A DNA stretch of 64,000 nt, taken from contig OX359190.1 of the NCBI GenBank assembly GCA_947172415.1, positions 2,542,001 through 2,606,000 of the forward strand, given 5' to 3'. The notes beneath the pieces are model-generated. The model saw only the letters and a program-made list of their open reading frames with translations, searched no databases and was not told the DNA's origin. Source of the DNA: Chondrosia reniformis. Lineage: Eukaryota; Porifera; Demospongiae; Chondrillida; Chondrillidae. Below, piece by piece: positions 48,266 to 60,299 of this stretch (position 1 is the first letter of the stretch; every line of letters starts with the position of its first letter). Position numbers and translations under genes: made by a program.

Positions 48266-48697
48266 CACAACGATATCGATTCTCCTAATAACACAAAATC
48301 TAATAAACTGTCGAAAGAGACAGTTAACTGAACAATGTGCAAAGGTTGCAATGTATTATATACGGATTATCGATGTAATATCTTCCAGTGATATTCCGTA
48401 TTATATACAATTATTGGTATTAAAATATTCGTGTATTATTTTACAACATTTCGTCGCTCAGGTATACCAAACTGATGAGCCCTAAACAGGGCGAAACAGC
48501 TGTCTGTGGTTCATTGATGATTTTTGCCATCATTGGATGATCGACTGGGAGCTCGAGGTCATCACTGGTGGCCACAAATAGGACTTCGCTCCCCCAGCCA
48601 AGTAGACGATTGTCACTTGGTTGGTTGGTTGGTGTAATATCTGAACAGATAGCCCAGCACAGGCTTACGTGCAATAAACTCCCCTTTTCATAGTACA
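48266..48697 (+). mobile_element. Inserted retroelement-like fragment carrying a hammerhead ribozyme
   Basis: This segment of about 430 bp stands where unit 2 has the 5' part of its distal CARD exon and linker (about 25019-25418); homology resumes at 'ataattagctactactac'. No protein-coding motif is visible. The hammerhead at 48461-48512 suggests a Penelope-like element or non-autonomous retrozyme, the usual carriers of such motifs in animal genomes. Family assignment is inference. Confidence 0.55.
48461..48512 (+). ncRNA. Type I hammerhead ribozyme motif
   Basis: The conserved core is complete: CTGATGA (48472-48478), stem II GCCC/GGGC (48479-48482 with 48489-48492) closing loop TAAACA, and GAA (48493-48495). 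Stem III is the self-complementary ACAGCTGT (48496-48503), followed by cleavage-site C 48504 (GTC). Stem I pairs 48466-48471 with 48505-48510 (five of six). A loopless 4-bp stem III is typical of retroelement and Schistosoma-satellite hammerheads, which tend to work as dimers. Predicted cleavage is after 48504. Only one copy of the motif is seen here. Confidence 0.85.
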
Positions 48698-49256
48698 TTC
48701 TTGTTATACAGTATAATTAGCTACTACTACATACGTACGTATAGTCTATTTGGTTTCAATTAATAGATGCCATATAAACTTACACAACTGGCCATGGTGT
48801 CACTGTCCTGGGAAAATTATAATTAGATCTAGAGCCATGCAATTGAAATTAGCCATTATCTTGCAACAAATAATATGGAGAACAATCAAAATAATAAATA
48901 CAATTAATCATGCAATTAAAATTTTTATGCACATCTTTGAATTTTTGAATTTTCGAATTCAGTATAAGGTACAGTACGTATATACTTAGGCTTATATACG
49001 ATATAGGAATACAAGCCCATGACCATTTATTAAGTACGTATACTGCACGTGTATCAGTGATAATATATTTCACAAGAAAGTAATTTAAGTGTTTCCATGC
49101 AACCAGTCAGCTGTGCAAAACACTATTACCTATACAGATGACATGGCCGTCTGATACAGGAATAAATAAATATATAGTATATCCAAAAATATCTACATAC
49201 AGCTGTAAATACTAATTACATGTTAATTAAATGTACATAGAGACAAAGTGTAGTTT

Positions 49257-52200
49257 TTAAAAGTTAAAGTTGAAATCCTCTTTCAGCTTCTCAAGAATCT
49301 CTTCATGCACTCCATAGTCATCAGATGTTTGATGAAGCACTTTACAGAACAACCAGAACTGCTTCACTGTACCAGCAGTCAGCAAGTGTCTCATAAAGAT
49401 CGTGTTTGCTTCTTTATTGCTCTTGGCATTTCTGATTTCATCATACACCTGATGAATGATCAGTGGCACTCCTTCCACTCCTTGATAGAGCTCATCAACT
49501 ATCTTGTTGACAGCCAAATTGTTTAAGAGGTAAAGCCAGTATTTAGTCTGTAAGGTCTCTCGCCAATTGTCAAAATCTACATAAGTGTAAGAAACAGCAG
49601 TTTTAAAACATAACATTATATTTATACACTTGTTTACATGAACAGTTACCAAAAACAGCTGTTGTATATTTGAAATATAAAAGAAACAACAACAAAAAAT
49701 ACACTTACTTTTATGATCTCTAAGTCTAGGGCTAGTGCTAGGAAGCCCTCTTGGGTCACTAGAGATGTCACACTCTCTTAGGACAGTGGAGTTTGGGTTG
49801 TAGGCAAGGTCATTTGACAAAGATTGGTCTCCAAAAAATAGAAATGGATCTCCATCAATTTCAAATGTACCAGTCACACAAAGCTGTAAAGAGGGAAACA
49901 TAAGTGATGTGACATAGTAAGCAAACAATCAGTCAATTCAGTTAAACCAGTACAGTATTAAACATTGCTAGTAAAGGTTATACATGTTTATCTGTTTAGC
50001 TGTGATTTTCAGAACTAGTGTCACCGCATGGTTCCTTACAATTGGTTAGTATTGTTAAACACTTCTATATAGTAAAGTATATCTGCTGAAATATGAATCG
50101 TCACTTACAGAACTGGTGTTGCTGTCCTGTTCCTTAGCAACCCAAACAGACTCTCTTGGAGTTAGTCCAGTCGTCTTGTTCAGTCTGGTACACAGACCTG
50201 TTCTCTGGTTGTCACCTTCAAATCGCAGAAGATGCAAACTGGAGGTTCTGCCATTCTGGTGATGGCAGATGACACCTACTTCTAAAGTAGCTTTCTCCTC
50301 AAGAAACTCTGCACCGAATACTCTTTTGCTCATGTAGTGAATGCGTTCTTTCATTTCCTCTCTGATGTGCCTGCAAAGTTTAATCAAAGAGAGGCTGAGA
50401 GTTGAAATATGCTTAGGAACCAGCAGTTGGAGTTGAATGAGGTCCTCCTTTTGGGAAAGGACAATGTGGGCATTCTCCTGGGAGAAAATGAACTGTGTGG
50501 TGTCTGATTTACTGGGGCAGTACCTCCACTGCTTTCCTCTCAGCTGGACTGGGCTCACGTCCTCCTCCTTGAGTGCTTGTCTGCCACTTGCAATATCTAC
50601 AGCCAGTCTGTGGAATAGACCAGTCGGTATGCAGGTATACCTCTGATCTTGGACGGAATGGAATGAGAAAGTGTATGCCAAAGTAGCCACAGATGCTTCA
50701 GGCAGGTGGATCTGCCTCTCAGGGAGGGCTGCTGGAATGAAGTAGCGTGTCTCCTTCTCTCTCACTTTGGCTGCAATACCAATTTTTACCAGGACATCCA
50801 GGAGCCATCTTGTTGGGATGTCAGCATTGATATCTAGCTGTCGAAACAAGGCCTCCGAAACAGCTTCAGGAATTACTCCTTTTTCCATGAAGATACGTAG
50901 CTCTGGGCTTGGACATTCACTTGGGCCATACTGGACTGATAGCACTTTAGATATTTCCTTGTACAGAAAGGTTGCATCTGTACAGATCCACTGCTCTTTG
51001 TACTCACTCAGGTCAAAGTACAAATAGAACCCAAGGCAATGAAACAGGTTCAGCAGTGCAAGGAGCTGTCTGTCGGCATCTACTGGTTGGATAAATTGGC
51101 ATCGGAGGCAAAACTCTTTCACTTCTGTGAACTTCCACATCTTCCTTTTCACGTTAGATGTGATTAGTTGCAGGCAGAACCAAACTTTGGGGACTTTCAA
51201 TGCTAACCGACTATTGAAATCTGCAAGCTGAGAGCAAAGGGCATTAACCACTTTGCAAGTGTGATTCTTCATCTTGCTGTCTCCCTGTAGTTGACTGTCT
51301 AATAGAAAGTAGCTACCAGCACCTTTGTAGACAACCTCTTTTGGGGGAAATACCCTGTTGCCATCATAAGGCTTGTTGTCCATTTCCTCTAGAACTTTCT
51401 TGTTGTGGTCCAGTAGAGCTCTCTTAGCTTCAGGACCTTCAGGAAGATGGGAAAGGTGAGTGCCAACAAGGAAAATGCGAAGTTGGGGCTCATTAGGCAT
51501 GTCAAATGCTTTCAACTGCCGCTTGCTCTTCATTGACATTGTGTAGGCAGCTGTAATGGACTCCTTCATCAATTCCCAGGTTGAACGGCTGTTGGCTCTC
51601 TTCTCTTCAGTGGCTCCATCTCGACAGAAAGCATTGACATGCGGATCTGTCAATTTCTCTGAAGCTTTAAAGACGTGCAGAAAGTTGCAGGGAAAGTCCA
51701 GTAGGAGTGGAAGGACATTCTGAAAGGAGGGCTGGCCTCCTGTGTCCAGGAGGTAAATGAATGTGCACTTCGTTTCATCAAATTTTGCTTCAGCGGAAAG
51801 CCTATGCTTCTTTAAGAAGCTCTCCCTAGCTTGTTCTAGGAGCTGCAAAGGATCCTGGTTTATTGGAGAAGAGTCATGGTGAAGGTCTTGTGTGGGAGCC
51901 GGAATAGGAGACACATCAGATTGCTTTGCTTTTAGCTTTCTCTTGAATAGCCGCTTCTTTACTTTCTTCCAGAAGAGGACTTTTCCTTTCTTTCCTGGGT
52001 CTGTGACAACAGTTGTAGCTTTATCTGTGGCGTATGGAGTGTTGCTGGGAAAGGTCTTTGTCTTCTCTATGTCCATTTGAGAAATCAATTGACCTAACTT
52101 AACATCATCCATAACTTTCCAAGAAGACCCAACAGCAATGCCTTTTGCGTAGTATGCATCTCTATCTTTGTGTTTTTCCTCTCTTTGAACTTGCATCCCC

Positions 52201-52832
52201 TGACCTTCTTTCCCCTTGCCTTCCATCCCCTGACCTTCCTTCCCCTTGCCTTCCTTCTCTTGGCTCTCACTTCTCTGGCCTTCCTTCCCCTGACCTTCCT
52301 TCCCCTTGCCTTCATTTCCCTGGCCTTCATTCACCAGGCCTTCATTCCCCTGGCCTTCCTTCCCCTGACCTTCCTTCCCCTTGCCTTCCTTCTCCTGGCC
52401 TTCACTTCTCTGGCCTTCCTTCCCCTGACCTTCCTTCCCCTGGCCTTCCATCCCCTGGCCTTCCATCCCCTGGCCTTCCATCCCCTTGCCTTCCTTCTCC
52501 TGGCCTTCATTCCCTTGGCCTTCGTTCACCGGGCCTTCCATCCCCTTGCCTTCTTGGCCTTCACTCCCCTTGCCTTCCCTTCTCTGACCTTCCTCTTCCT
52601 GGCACCTCTCCTCCTCAAATTCTCTCCTAATAGTTTGGTCCTCCTCAATAGTGGCCACTTCAGGAGCTTCCAGCACTCCAGTGCTAGTTTTATCTTCTCT
52701 TGCTGTGTTGTGGAGCAGGTAGTGCTTCAGTGAGGTTTTACCAACACGTGAACCTCCTGTGAAGATGGCATGGATAATGTTCACTTCAACTGAACCATGT
52801 CCTTCTATGGCTTCTTCATACCAATGTGGTTC
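49257..52832 (-). CDS. Roco-like GTPase with C-terminal CARD, copy 3
   Basis: Exons: 52832-50109 (908 codons), linker 49883-49709, CARD 49576-49257; all open and in phase. The P-loop GGSRVGKTS is at about residues 26-34, DTGGQP at about 362 and 'VGTHLSHL' follows. A COR-like region contains 'RYFIPAALPER', with 'LCRHIREEM' further on. The CARD reads 'KYWLYLLNNLAVNKI' ... 'LHQTSDDYGVHEEI'. The G1-G3 spacer is lengthened by many 15-bp units (about 52195-52600) encoding 'GKEGQ/GMEGQ'. The linker exon is longer and quite different from those of copies 1 and 2 downstream of 'FEIDGDPFLF'. An ATG five codons before the exon start falls inside the putative acceptor, so translation probably begins in an upstream exon, perhaps the Kelch exon at 55467-56330. 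A cytosolic GTP-regulated adaptor is inferred. Confidence 0.82.
52195..52600 (-). repeat. 15-bp coding tandem repeat in Roco copy 3 linker
   Basis: About 25 or more imperfect 15-bp units encode Gly-x-Glu-Gly-Gln variants on minus. It occupies the same place as the 30-bp repeat of copy 2, but the unit differs. The plus-strand open frames over it (Leu/Pro/Ser-rich) are shadows. Confidence 0.92.
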
Positions 52833-53900
52833 CTGTATATATAGCATACCAAGAAGATATAAATATCATAGACTATTAAATGTTACTAGTACTGCATGTA
52901 TTACAAAGTACGTAACACCGAACTAACAGTGCTTATGATAATGTCAGGACACCAGACATTTACCGAGCACTTTAGCCATGAAACTTATTCTTCTTTAATA
53001 AACTTCATATTCAATTCAAAGTAACAAGCACTCAAATATACAATGCTTATTATCAATTGTTCCCAAACATGCTTTACGTGGTCCAGTGGAGAAGGAGAGA
53101 TGGAGAAGGAGAAAACTCTAGTATCCTCATCCAAAGCTCTCATTAGGTTTAGTTACCTACAGGCCTTTACTCTAAAGAAGATGTAGCATGCAAGAAAAAT
53201 GGTGTGTTAGATTATTCATACAGTAGTACAAGTCCTGTTTACAAACAGACAAACAATTAAAAGGTCACCAATTATCAAACCACTGGAAGTGGAAGTTGTT
53301 TATAAACAAATAAATGTGGATAGATTAGGATGTTTGGATCAATTTTAGAAGTAAGCTTCGATATTCAAAAAGATGAGAAGTTTGCAAATCAATTCCAAAT
53401 ACCATATAATGGGAAATAAATTGATTTCTACCATGATATATTTTACAAACAGTAGTTTAACAAGAATGTTGGGGAACCATTAATCACAGTCAATCCCACA
53501 AGTGTATACATAAGGATTTTTCAGTAATGTTTAAATGAGGAAAATTTGATAGCCTGCATAAATTAAATCATTGTGGCCTTTGAAGGCTGTGCTAGCACAG
53601 TGGTATCTTAGTTGTGGGTACGTGGTCTACTTTTCTAAGAGCTTTTACACGTTACTCCCTACACAATGCACATGCTATGTAGCAATCACAATGTATACAT
53701 ACGTACATGTTAGGCCATACATAGGTATACAAATGATGATTCAGCAACTAAATCAATGTATCCTTATAATGGTTTATCCTTTGACTTTTGAGTGTCTATT
53801 GAAACAGTATTAGTAACTCTTCAAATCAACCAGATCAATTCACATGTGAGTAGGTGTTGGTAGGAGGCTAATTGCATTGTGTGTTTATGGACCTCAAAAG
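52833..53900. other. Non-coding stretch upstream of Roco copy 3 (probable intron)
   Basis: It shares blocks with 7810-8180 and 9646-10200 of unit 1, and includes the empty site of the unit 1 LINE near 53370-53390. No gene is supported. Confidence 0.5.
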
Positions 53901-53908
53901 AGGTTGAA

Positions 53909-54115
53909 GAATTTATGTATCACCAAAATTCTCAAAATATTTATACGTAGACGACCATTTTTCTAATTACACACTGCTTGGAAGATGTACATAGCAACTA
54001 AAAGTTATCTAGTATAAGGAAACTCTTTGAATCTATATGTACGTATACAGACAGTGTGTTAGAAAAATGGCCATCTACGTATAAATACTTGGAGAATTTT
54101 GGTGGTGCATAAATT
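53909..54115. repeat. Foldback (MITE-like) element, complete only in unit 3
   Basis: Left arm 53909-53975 and right arm 54048-54115 are inverted copies ('caccaaaattctc', 'tatttatacgtaga', 'ccatttttct', 'acacactg'), with a loop of about 70 bp. Units 1 (about 10230-10380) and 2 (about 32530-32670) keep the left arm and only the inner end of the right arm. Confidence 0.75.
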
Positions 54116-54599
54116 ATTATGCTAATGAATACCTCTGGGTTGAAACGTTCAATTTGTTTTTAAATACAATTGTTGCTGAGTCTCAAAAAAATTAGGATAC
54201 GTATACGTACAGACATACCCACTCAAACAATGTAGTATATATATCATTCTCAAATGATAAGAATGCTACATTCTCGATGATAATGTTACTGAAAAACTAT
54301 TTTACTGTACCTTTATGCATTTACTTGAACAAGGAACACCAGATTTAAAAACACGATATCTCTCTCAGTAGAATGATCTGACTAGTACTATGACAACATA
54401 TTCACTGCTAAATGGCTGTCAGCATAAAGACTTAATTGGTAGCAATTTACACTTTCTACTGTTGGCAAGTGGCTCAACTAACAATCTATAACTAATCACT
54501 TGTACGTACACAGGACGAGAAAACATTCAATACGTATACGTACGTAGGTCTACATACACGCGACAACATTCACTCTAAGTAATCAGACAATGAAGCTAA

Positions 54600-55425
54600 C
54601 AATTCTAGCGTATAATACTTTGAACGCTTTACTTTCTCACTTCAAATATAAAGAGCAAGGAAGACTTAACAGTCTTCGTTAGTGGAAACACTTAAACACG
54701 TACGTATCAGCGCTCGTAGGACACAGAACATTAATCTAAAGCAATACAAGTCTTGTTAACATTGAAAATAGGAAATAAAAACTTCTAATGTTTCTATTTT
54801 AAAGTGTACGCGAAGCGCGCAACGACTGTTTTAAGAACTTTGTAATTATCTGCCTAAGTTTATCTCTCTTACACTTACTTCAACTAGGAGAACCTGATTT
54901 AAGAACTTAGTAATCATCTCTCGACGTTGACGACTATTTTCACTGGTAAAATGGCCGACTTTTGGCTGCCAAATAAAACTTCGTAGCAATTTACTCAAAT
55001 TATTGTCACTTAGTCTATTCATTATGCGTTCCTTCAACATCTTATTACTAATCACACGAACGTACACAGGACGAGAAATTAATATTCTGCAAATTACATG
55101 CAAGAAACCGTTTTACAACTTGGCACTTATAAAACGTACACACTCTACTTTCTCCTTCAAATACAAAGAGCGGATGATACAAGAAGACTTCTAACAGTCC
55201 CCGTTAGTGGAAACAAGTTAACACTTAAACTCGTGAGAGCGTTAGTAGAACACACTCGTACGAGAACTTTAAAGCAATACAAGTCTTGTTAGCATTGACA
55301 CGCGCTTCGTGTACACTGAGCGCACAAGTTAGGTGACTCTAACGAAGGAAATAAAACTTTCTAATGTTTCTATTTGAAGGAGAAAGTGCACACGAAGCGC
55401 GCAACGAATGTTAACAAGACTTGTA
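54600..55425. repeat. Repeat mosaic between Kelch and Roco exons, unit 3
   Basis: Reduced version of the 10808-12215 mosaic: one full 'cgctttactttctcac' block (54627-54830), one 'aaaatggccgacttttgg' block (about 54949), and the degenerate terminal block up to the Kelch exon. Confidence 0.6.
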
Positions 55426-55430
55426 ATACC

Positions 55431-57037
55431 TCAATGTAATGTTTTGTAATTAAATAAGTTACTAACCTCAACTGCAATATCGTACTGTACAGCTCTTGTC
55501 TGATATCTTCCTAATCCTCCTCCTCCAATGGTGAGAAAAGTAGTTCCGTTGAGGGAAGCCGTACAATTGTAGTCATAAGACGTTTCTTTACTAATTTGTG
55601 TCCACTTCTTCTCGAAAATGAAGATTCCTTTTGGACCTACTATGACTGGTAGGGTGCTGTATTGTAAAAGTGAACTGCTCCTTGGTGCATTCTCGAGCTC
55701 TTCCCAGTGATGTACATCATTATTGGTAAGTGAAGCCATAAAATTCTTCTTATTCATTCTCCGAAAATATCCATCCCAGCAGTGGTAGATGTAAATGTAT
55801 TCACCACACAATGCCATGTGGTGTTGTGATAATGGTAGAGGAAGTTTCAGATTAGACTGTATCCACTTTTTATTCTTAATATCCAGGAATTCAATTGTGT
55901 CTACTTCACTGCGATCTGCTCCATATCCTCCAGACACAATTACTAAGTCTTCAATAGCAAGAACACCTGGCCAGGATCGGGCAGTGTGCATTGGAGGATA
56001 TAGCTCTAACCATTCTTCACCTGTCCATGTCACTAGCCTGTTTGTACGAGTGCGATGAGTGTCTGTACCTCCTATCAGAGTTAACTGATTTTTTATGATG
56101 GTGACTCCACTGCGAGAATACGGAGATGGAGGTAGTGTTGACCATTCCTTCGTTAGTATATAGTATACCTGAACGATCTCTTCAGATGCATCATCTTCAC
56201 ATTCGTAGACAAATACTCGTTCGTTAATTGCAACTGCCTTCCCAAATAGAGTTCCAATCGGAATTTCCGGTATTTCAGTTGGTTTGAGGAAGTGACCTCC
56301 TCCAGCTGTCAAGAGGTCACTTTGAAATACCTAATTAGAGACAAGAAAGAAAAGATAATATTCATTGTTTGGAGGAACTGAATGACATGGAAGGAGCAAG
56401 AAGCTTATTGCAAGAACACTTTGAGGCCTGTAAGTGCCGTAAATCTTCTTGTCTAATATTCTTAACGTGCATGCATGGCTCATAGTTTAATAATGCTCAT
56501 ATTTACTTTATAACGTTTACAGTGACAAGCTAATTGCCACCAGTAGAGTAACAGAATGGTTATTCAGTTACGGTAAGATTACGAATCAGTTCCTCGCTTT
56601 CTAACTTTTCCCCTAAAAGGATATGAATCGCGTGTGTCTCTTCGCTCTATAGTTGACTGGTTTGGTTTAGGTTTTACACGGACCCAACAACTGTAATTGA
56701 AGTACACGAGCCAGTCAAGTATTCCTTTCTAAACAAACCCAATCGAACAGAAACTAGTCTCTGAATGTATGCCAGTTAGTCCCGACAGGTTCACTTAAAA
56801 TATCTATTCTACATTGCTTCTGGCTAATTACTTAAGCTTGTTAGCCACAGACACTTACAATATCTACATTATAAACATCTGTAGCTAATTACCTGCTAAG
56901 CTTAAGATTGGCTATTATCTCAAACCAAGCAAGTTTTAATTTTGGCAGTGACTTCGGATCAGTAATAATTAACACTCCTATAAACTGCTTCAGTTAACAA
57001 GAGACCTATTAAGTAAACTTACGTTCTCAACGTTCAT
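55431..57037 (-). CDS. Kelch-repeat protein, copy 3
   Basis: First exon 57037-57023 (MNVEN, then gtaagt). Main exon 56330 to the stop at 55431-55433, or to a donor after 55467 (GAG|gttagt). About six Kelch blades are traced: 'GKAVAINERVFVYE', 'KEWSTLPPSPYSRSG', 'LTLIGGTDTHRT', 'EEWLELYPPMHTARS', 'LVIVSGGYGADR', 'KKWIQSNLKLP', 'TFLTIGGGGLG'. Blade 1 lost the Gly-Gly pair (YECED here, YGGECED in copy 1), an in-frame deletion. The frame is otherwise intact. If spliced at 55467 it would continue in phase 0 into the Roco exon at 52832 across an intron of about 2.6 kb, the shortest of the three units. Confidence 0.76.
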
Positions 57038-57309
57038 TATCCTCAGCAAGGTAAACGAAACGAAAAACTGAAAACTACCTAGGAAATACTTTACTGACCG
57101 CACTGTTACTATGCAGTTACTATGACGACCGTATTCCTTATTTACTATTGGCGGCAGATCTGAGTGTTTTCCCGGCTATTCTTGGACGAAAACACTTCCA
57201 AATAAAGTAAGGTATACAACACATTTCGAAATGTTTATATAGCAAACACTATATTGACTCAATCAAGCCTCAACAAACTGCATCCTTCTGATCAGAGTCA
57301 TGTAACTTG

Positions 57310-57890
57310 TTGTACTTGGAACATGTAGAGATTGTGCTGCAGTGGTGTTTCTGGTGAACAAGGAGCTCCTGTATTGGTTGGTAGTAGTGGTCCCCAGAGG
57401 TCAGACTGGAGAACAAGATCAGGATATGGCAAGGGATGGCTGACCTTCAAGTTGTACTTAACATGAGGATAGGAAATGAGATTCCCAGTTTATTGACCCT
57501 GCCAAATGTACTTTCTTGTCTGCAGCACATTCAAGTATGATCACATATCTAATCTACTGCACCACCTCAATGATTTAATTCTCCTCCATGCAGCCGTTAT
57601 GAAAGGTAAAGCTTGTTCTGTTTTCTGGATCGTAGGAACAAGTTCTAGCTATCTAGGTAAATAGTGTATAAAGGTGTTCAAAGATTCGACTACTTTACAG
57701 CATTACAAGGTAACAAGTGCAATGTCAGTTTTCAAGTGATGAAGGACACAGCTTCTCCTTTGTGGTACAACTACCAGTGTAACCAGTTGAGACACTTTGC
57801 AATGACAATGAGGTCGCCTCAGCTGGTGACTACAAGTATACCTCTGTACTGGGACAAGCAGGAATGTTGAGGAATGTGCTATTTCAAGTT
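57310..57890 (+). pseudogene. Collagen/Ig relic next to Kelch 5' end, unit 3
   Basis: Same pieces as 36270-36870 ('GVSGEQGAPVLVGSSGP' at about 57350; Ig-like end at about 57830 where the Cys codon of 'DYKC' has become part of 'tataccttc'). No continuous frame. Confidence 0.6.
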
Positions 57891-58029
57891 GACTTAGTCA
57901 ATAAAAGGTATATCGCTCTCTATATGCATGAATTGACTGGATTAACGAGAATTTTCTGACCATTTGAAATCCACCTTTTAACCTGTTGAAGTGTATGTAC
58001 AATAATGTAATGCATGAAATATGTGGTTC

Positions 58030-58400
58030 ATTCCTTTAGGAGAGATTTGAAGAAGTCATTCATGATGACAATGGAGAGAAGGACTACTGGAGAGTGAGTT
58101 TTATGGATACTTGTGGTTTGCTTATCACTTAAATTCATGCACTCCTGATCTGAATGAAGTATATCCACATCCTTAGACTCGTAGTAGTATGATCACTTGA
58201 GATCTGAAGGATACGATTATATGGCATATGCAGTTAAAGTAGAAAACTGAAAGAAAGAGAAGGGAACCTCATTATTACATGGGGGAGGGCTGTTTCACAT
58301 GAGAAAGAGAGACTACCTGTATGCTGATCCAGGGTATATCCCTTCAATTAAAGCTGCAGCCAATTACAGATAAAGGAAGTACTTATTGCTACGAAGACTC
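58030..58400 (+). other. Exon-like pieces of unknown identity, second copy
   Basis: Parallel to 37010-37400: 'ERFEEVIHDDNGEKDYWR' with the gtgagt donor; the second piece has lost about 12 bp around 'atgatcacttgag'. Family not recognised. Confidence 0.35.
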
Positions 58401-58641
58401 AGGTATTTGTGCGATGTTATATTGTGTAATGAAAATGTTTAGGTTTACATGAGCTTGTCTCCTCAACAGTGTATAATAGATAAATAGGTTTCATGCCATA
58501 TTAAACCTAAACATTGATCCTGTGGTACAAAGCTTCACTAAGTCTTGCTAAACTTTAGGTTGCAATATATATGCGTATTATATGCTATACTTAGTTAGGT
58601 ATTATAAAAAGTAAACTTATAACAAGAAGGCATTATGCATA

Positions 58642-58872
58642 GCGCACAGGATCAAATTACAGGTTTCATATGGCGTGAAATCTATTTGAAACTTCTTGAA
58701 CAGCCAGGTTTCAAAGGGTGCTCAAGAATGTGCTAACAGATTAATTTCACTGGTTTCAAATTTTTAACAGCCCCCTTTCCGAGTTTTATACATACTTTCA
58801 TACCTTTTGAAACCTGGCAGTTCATAGAGTTTCAAATAGGCTTCATGCCTTCTGAAACCTGATCCTGTGTGC
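58642..58872. repeat. Foldback element with ~65-bp arms
   Basis: Left arm 58642-58720 ('gcgcacaggatc', 'tatttgaaact', 'gccaggtttcaaa') is the imperfect inverse of 58803-58872 ('cctggcagttcat', 'ttcaaatagg', 'gatcctgtgtgc'). A partial further copy ('aggtttcatgcc', 'gatcctgtgg') lies at about 58478-58524. Not seen in other units. Confidence 0.75.
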
Positions 58873-60290
58873 ATGAAACTGCCAAAAAAGGTATAGTTAT
58901 TCAATTATTGCATATACTCGGACACAAATCCTGCCAATACATGGTGTATTGCATCAACCACTTGTATGAGCCCTTTTCAAAAGCTTAGCTATGAATGATG
59001 TCAGATGTACATATATCTTCATTTTAGTTCAGTTGGTAGAGTTGCTGCTCTTTTTAAATGTACATTAATTATAAATATACAAACTTAATGTATATATTCT
59101 GAGGTCGATATAGTAATATATACAGACAGAGTGGTATTTGGCATATGGTATATGCCAAGCTATTATGTTTGGGCACTATAATTGCATTATTATTATTATG
59201 CTTACGTATCATGAAAAATCTAAAAGACCATTTTCTACAATGTCATGCTATACTAAACCAATTAATAGTGAGAGCTTTGGCTGAGGATACAAGAGTCTCT
59301 TCTCTTTATTCTTCTGCTCCACTGGGACATGTATACTGTACATGTATATATAGTCCTTAGATGTGTATTATATAAATCTATGAAGTGCATACAGTACTAT
59401 CAAGCATGAGGGGAAGTGTGGCCACATGTATGTAGCTTTGTGATATTGGCAGATACAAAATGTGACTGTCACAATGGATATATTAAAAATAAGAGTTTAT
59501 GAAGGCACAAAATAAGTTTAAGGTATATAGTCCATTTTCTCCATACATGAGACTTTCCTTGTTCTCTTCAGTTTACCCTTTAAAGATTTACTTTTCTTTA
59601 TCCCATTACTTTGAAACTAAAACCAAAATAATTAAAGTTGAAGTAAGAACACATCAAAAGCAAATATATGTATAAGAAAGCACATGTATTATGATATAAA
59701 GGGATCTATTTTCTGACTTAGTTATACATATATGGATTATCAATTTAATTTAATACGCATATATATGTAACTGAAAAAGGGTAATAGTATGTAACATGTG
59801 TGGTAATGTACATTGCATTATTGTAAGGTTCTAACTTTGGAAATTATTTTCTTTTTCTTCTTCTTTTGCTGACAGTGTTTATATTGCACTTCGCCTGATT
59901 AATACAATTTATATGAATAACTATAGTGTTGATCAGAGTACAAATAATTATTCTCAGACATCATTTTAGAGGGAAGTAAACTAATGTCACAGGACAATTG
60001 GTGTTATTGACCAGTTCTAGGCCATGGAGTCTACAATTGTCCTCGGCAGTACCTCATGCAGTATTGTCTCCTATTATATTAATATGGCAAATGTTAAATT
60101 TGCATTTGTTTGAACTGGTGGTGATTCAACTATATATGTAGCAGAACAAGCTAACTATGTATTGTGTTATAAAACTTTACAACTTATCAATCAAATAATA
60201 GGTAGTGTTAACTCCTTGAAGCATACATTTCCATTTTGTTTGCATAATCCAATCACTATATACCTATATCACTACATGTGTATGTATACA
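58873..60290. other. AT-rich stretch without supported gene
   Basis: The section around 59200-59335 is homologous to 39010-39165, which in copy C lies in the intron between the two upstream SELENOO exons. So unit 3 once had that SELENOO intron but I cannot find the flanking exons. The 71-codon frame at 59145-59360 is a by-product. Confidence 0.45.
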
Positions 60291-60299
60291 TATGTATAG

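Noticed and set aside
52833..52847. ATG immediately before the Roco copy 3 exon as translation start
   Set aside because: It falls within the likely intron acceptor; the equivalent place in copy 1 has an in-frame TAG, so it is not a conserved start.
54118..54160. Second hammerhead-like string (ctaatgaatacctctgggttgaaac)
   Set aside because: The core G is replaced (CTAATGA) and stem II does not pair properly.
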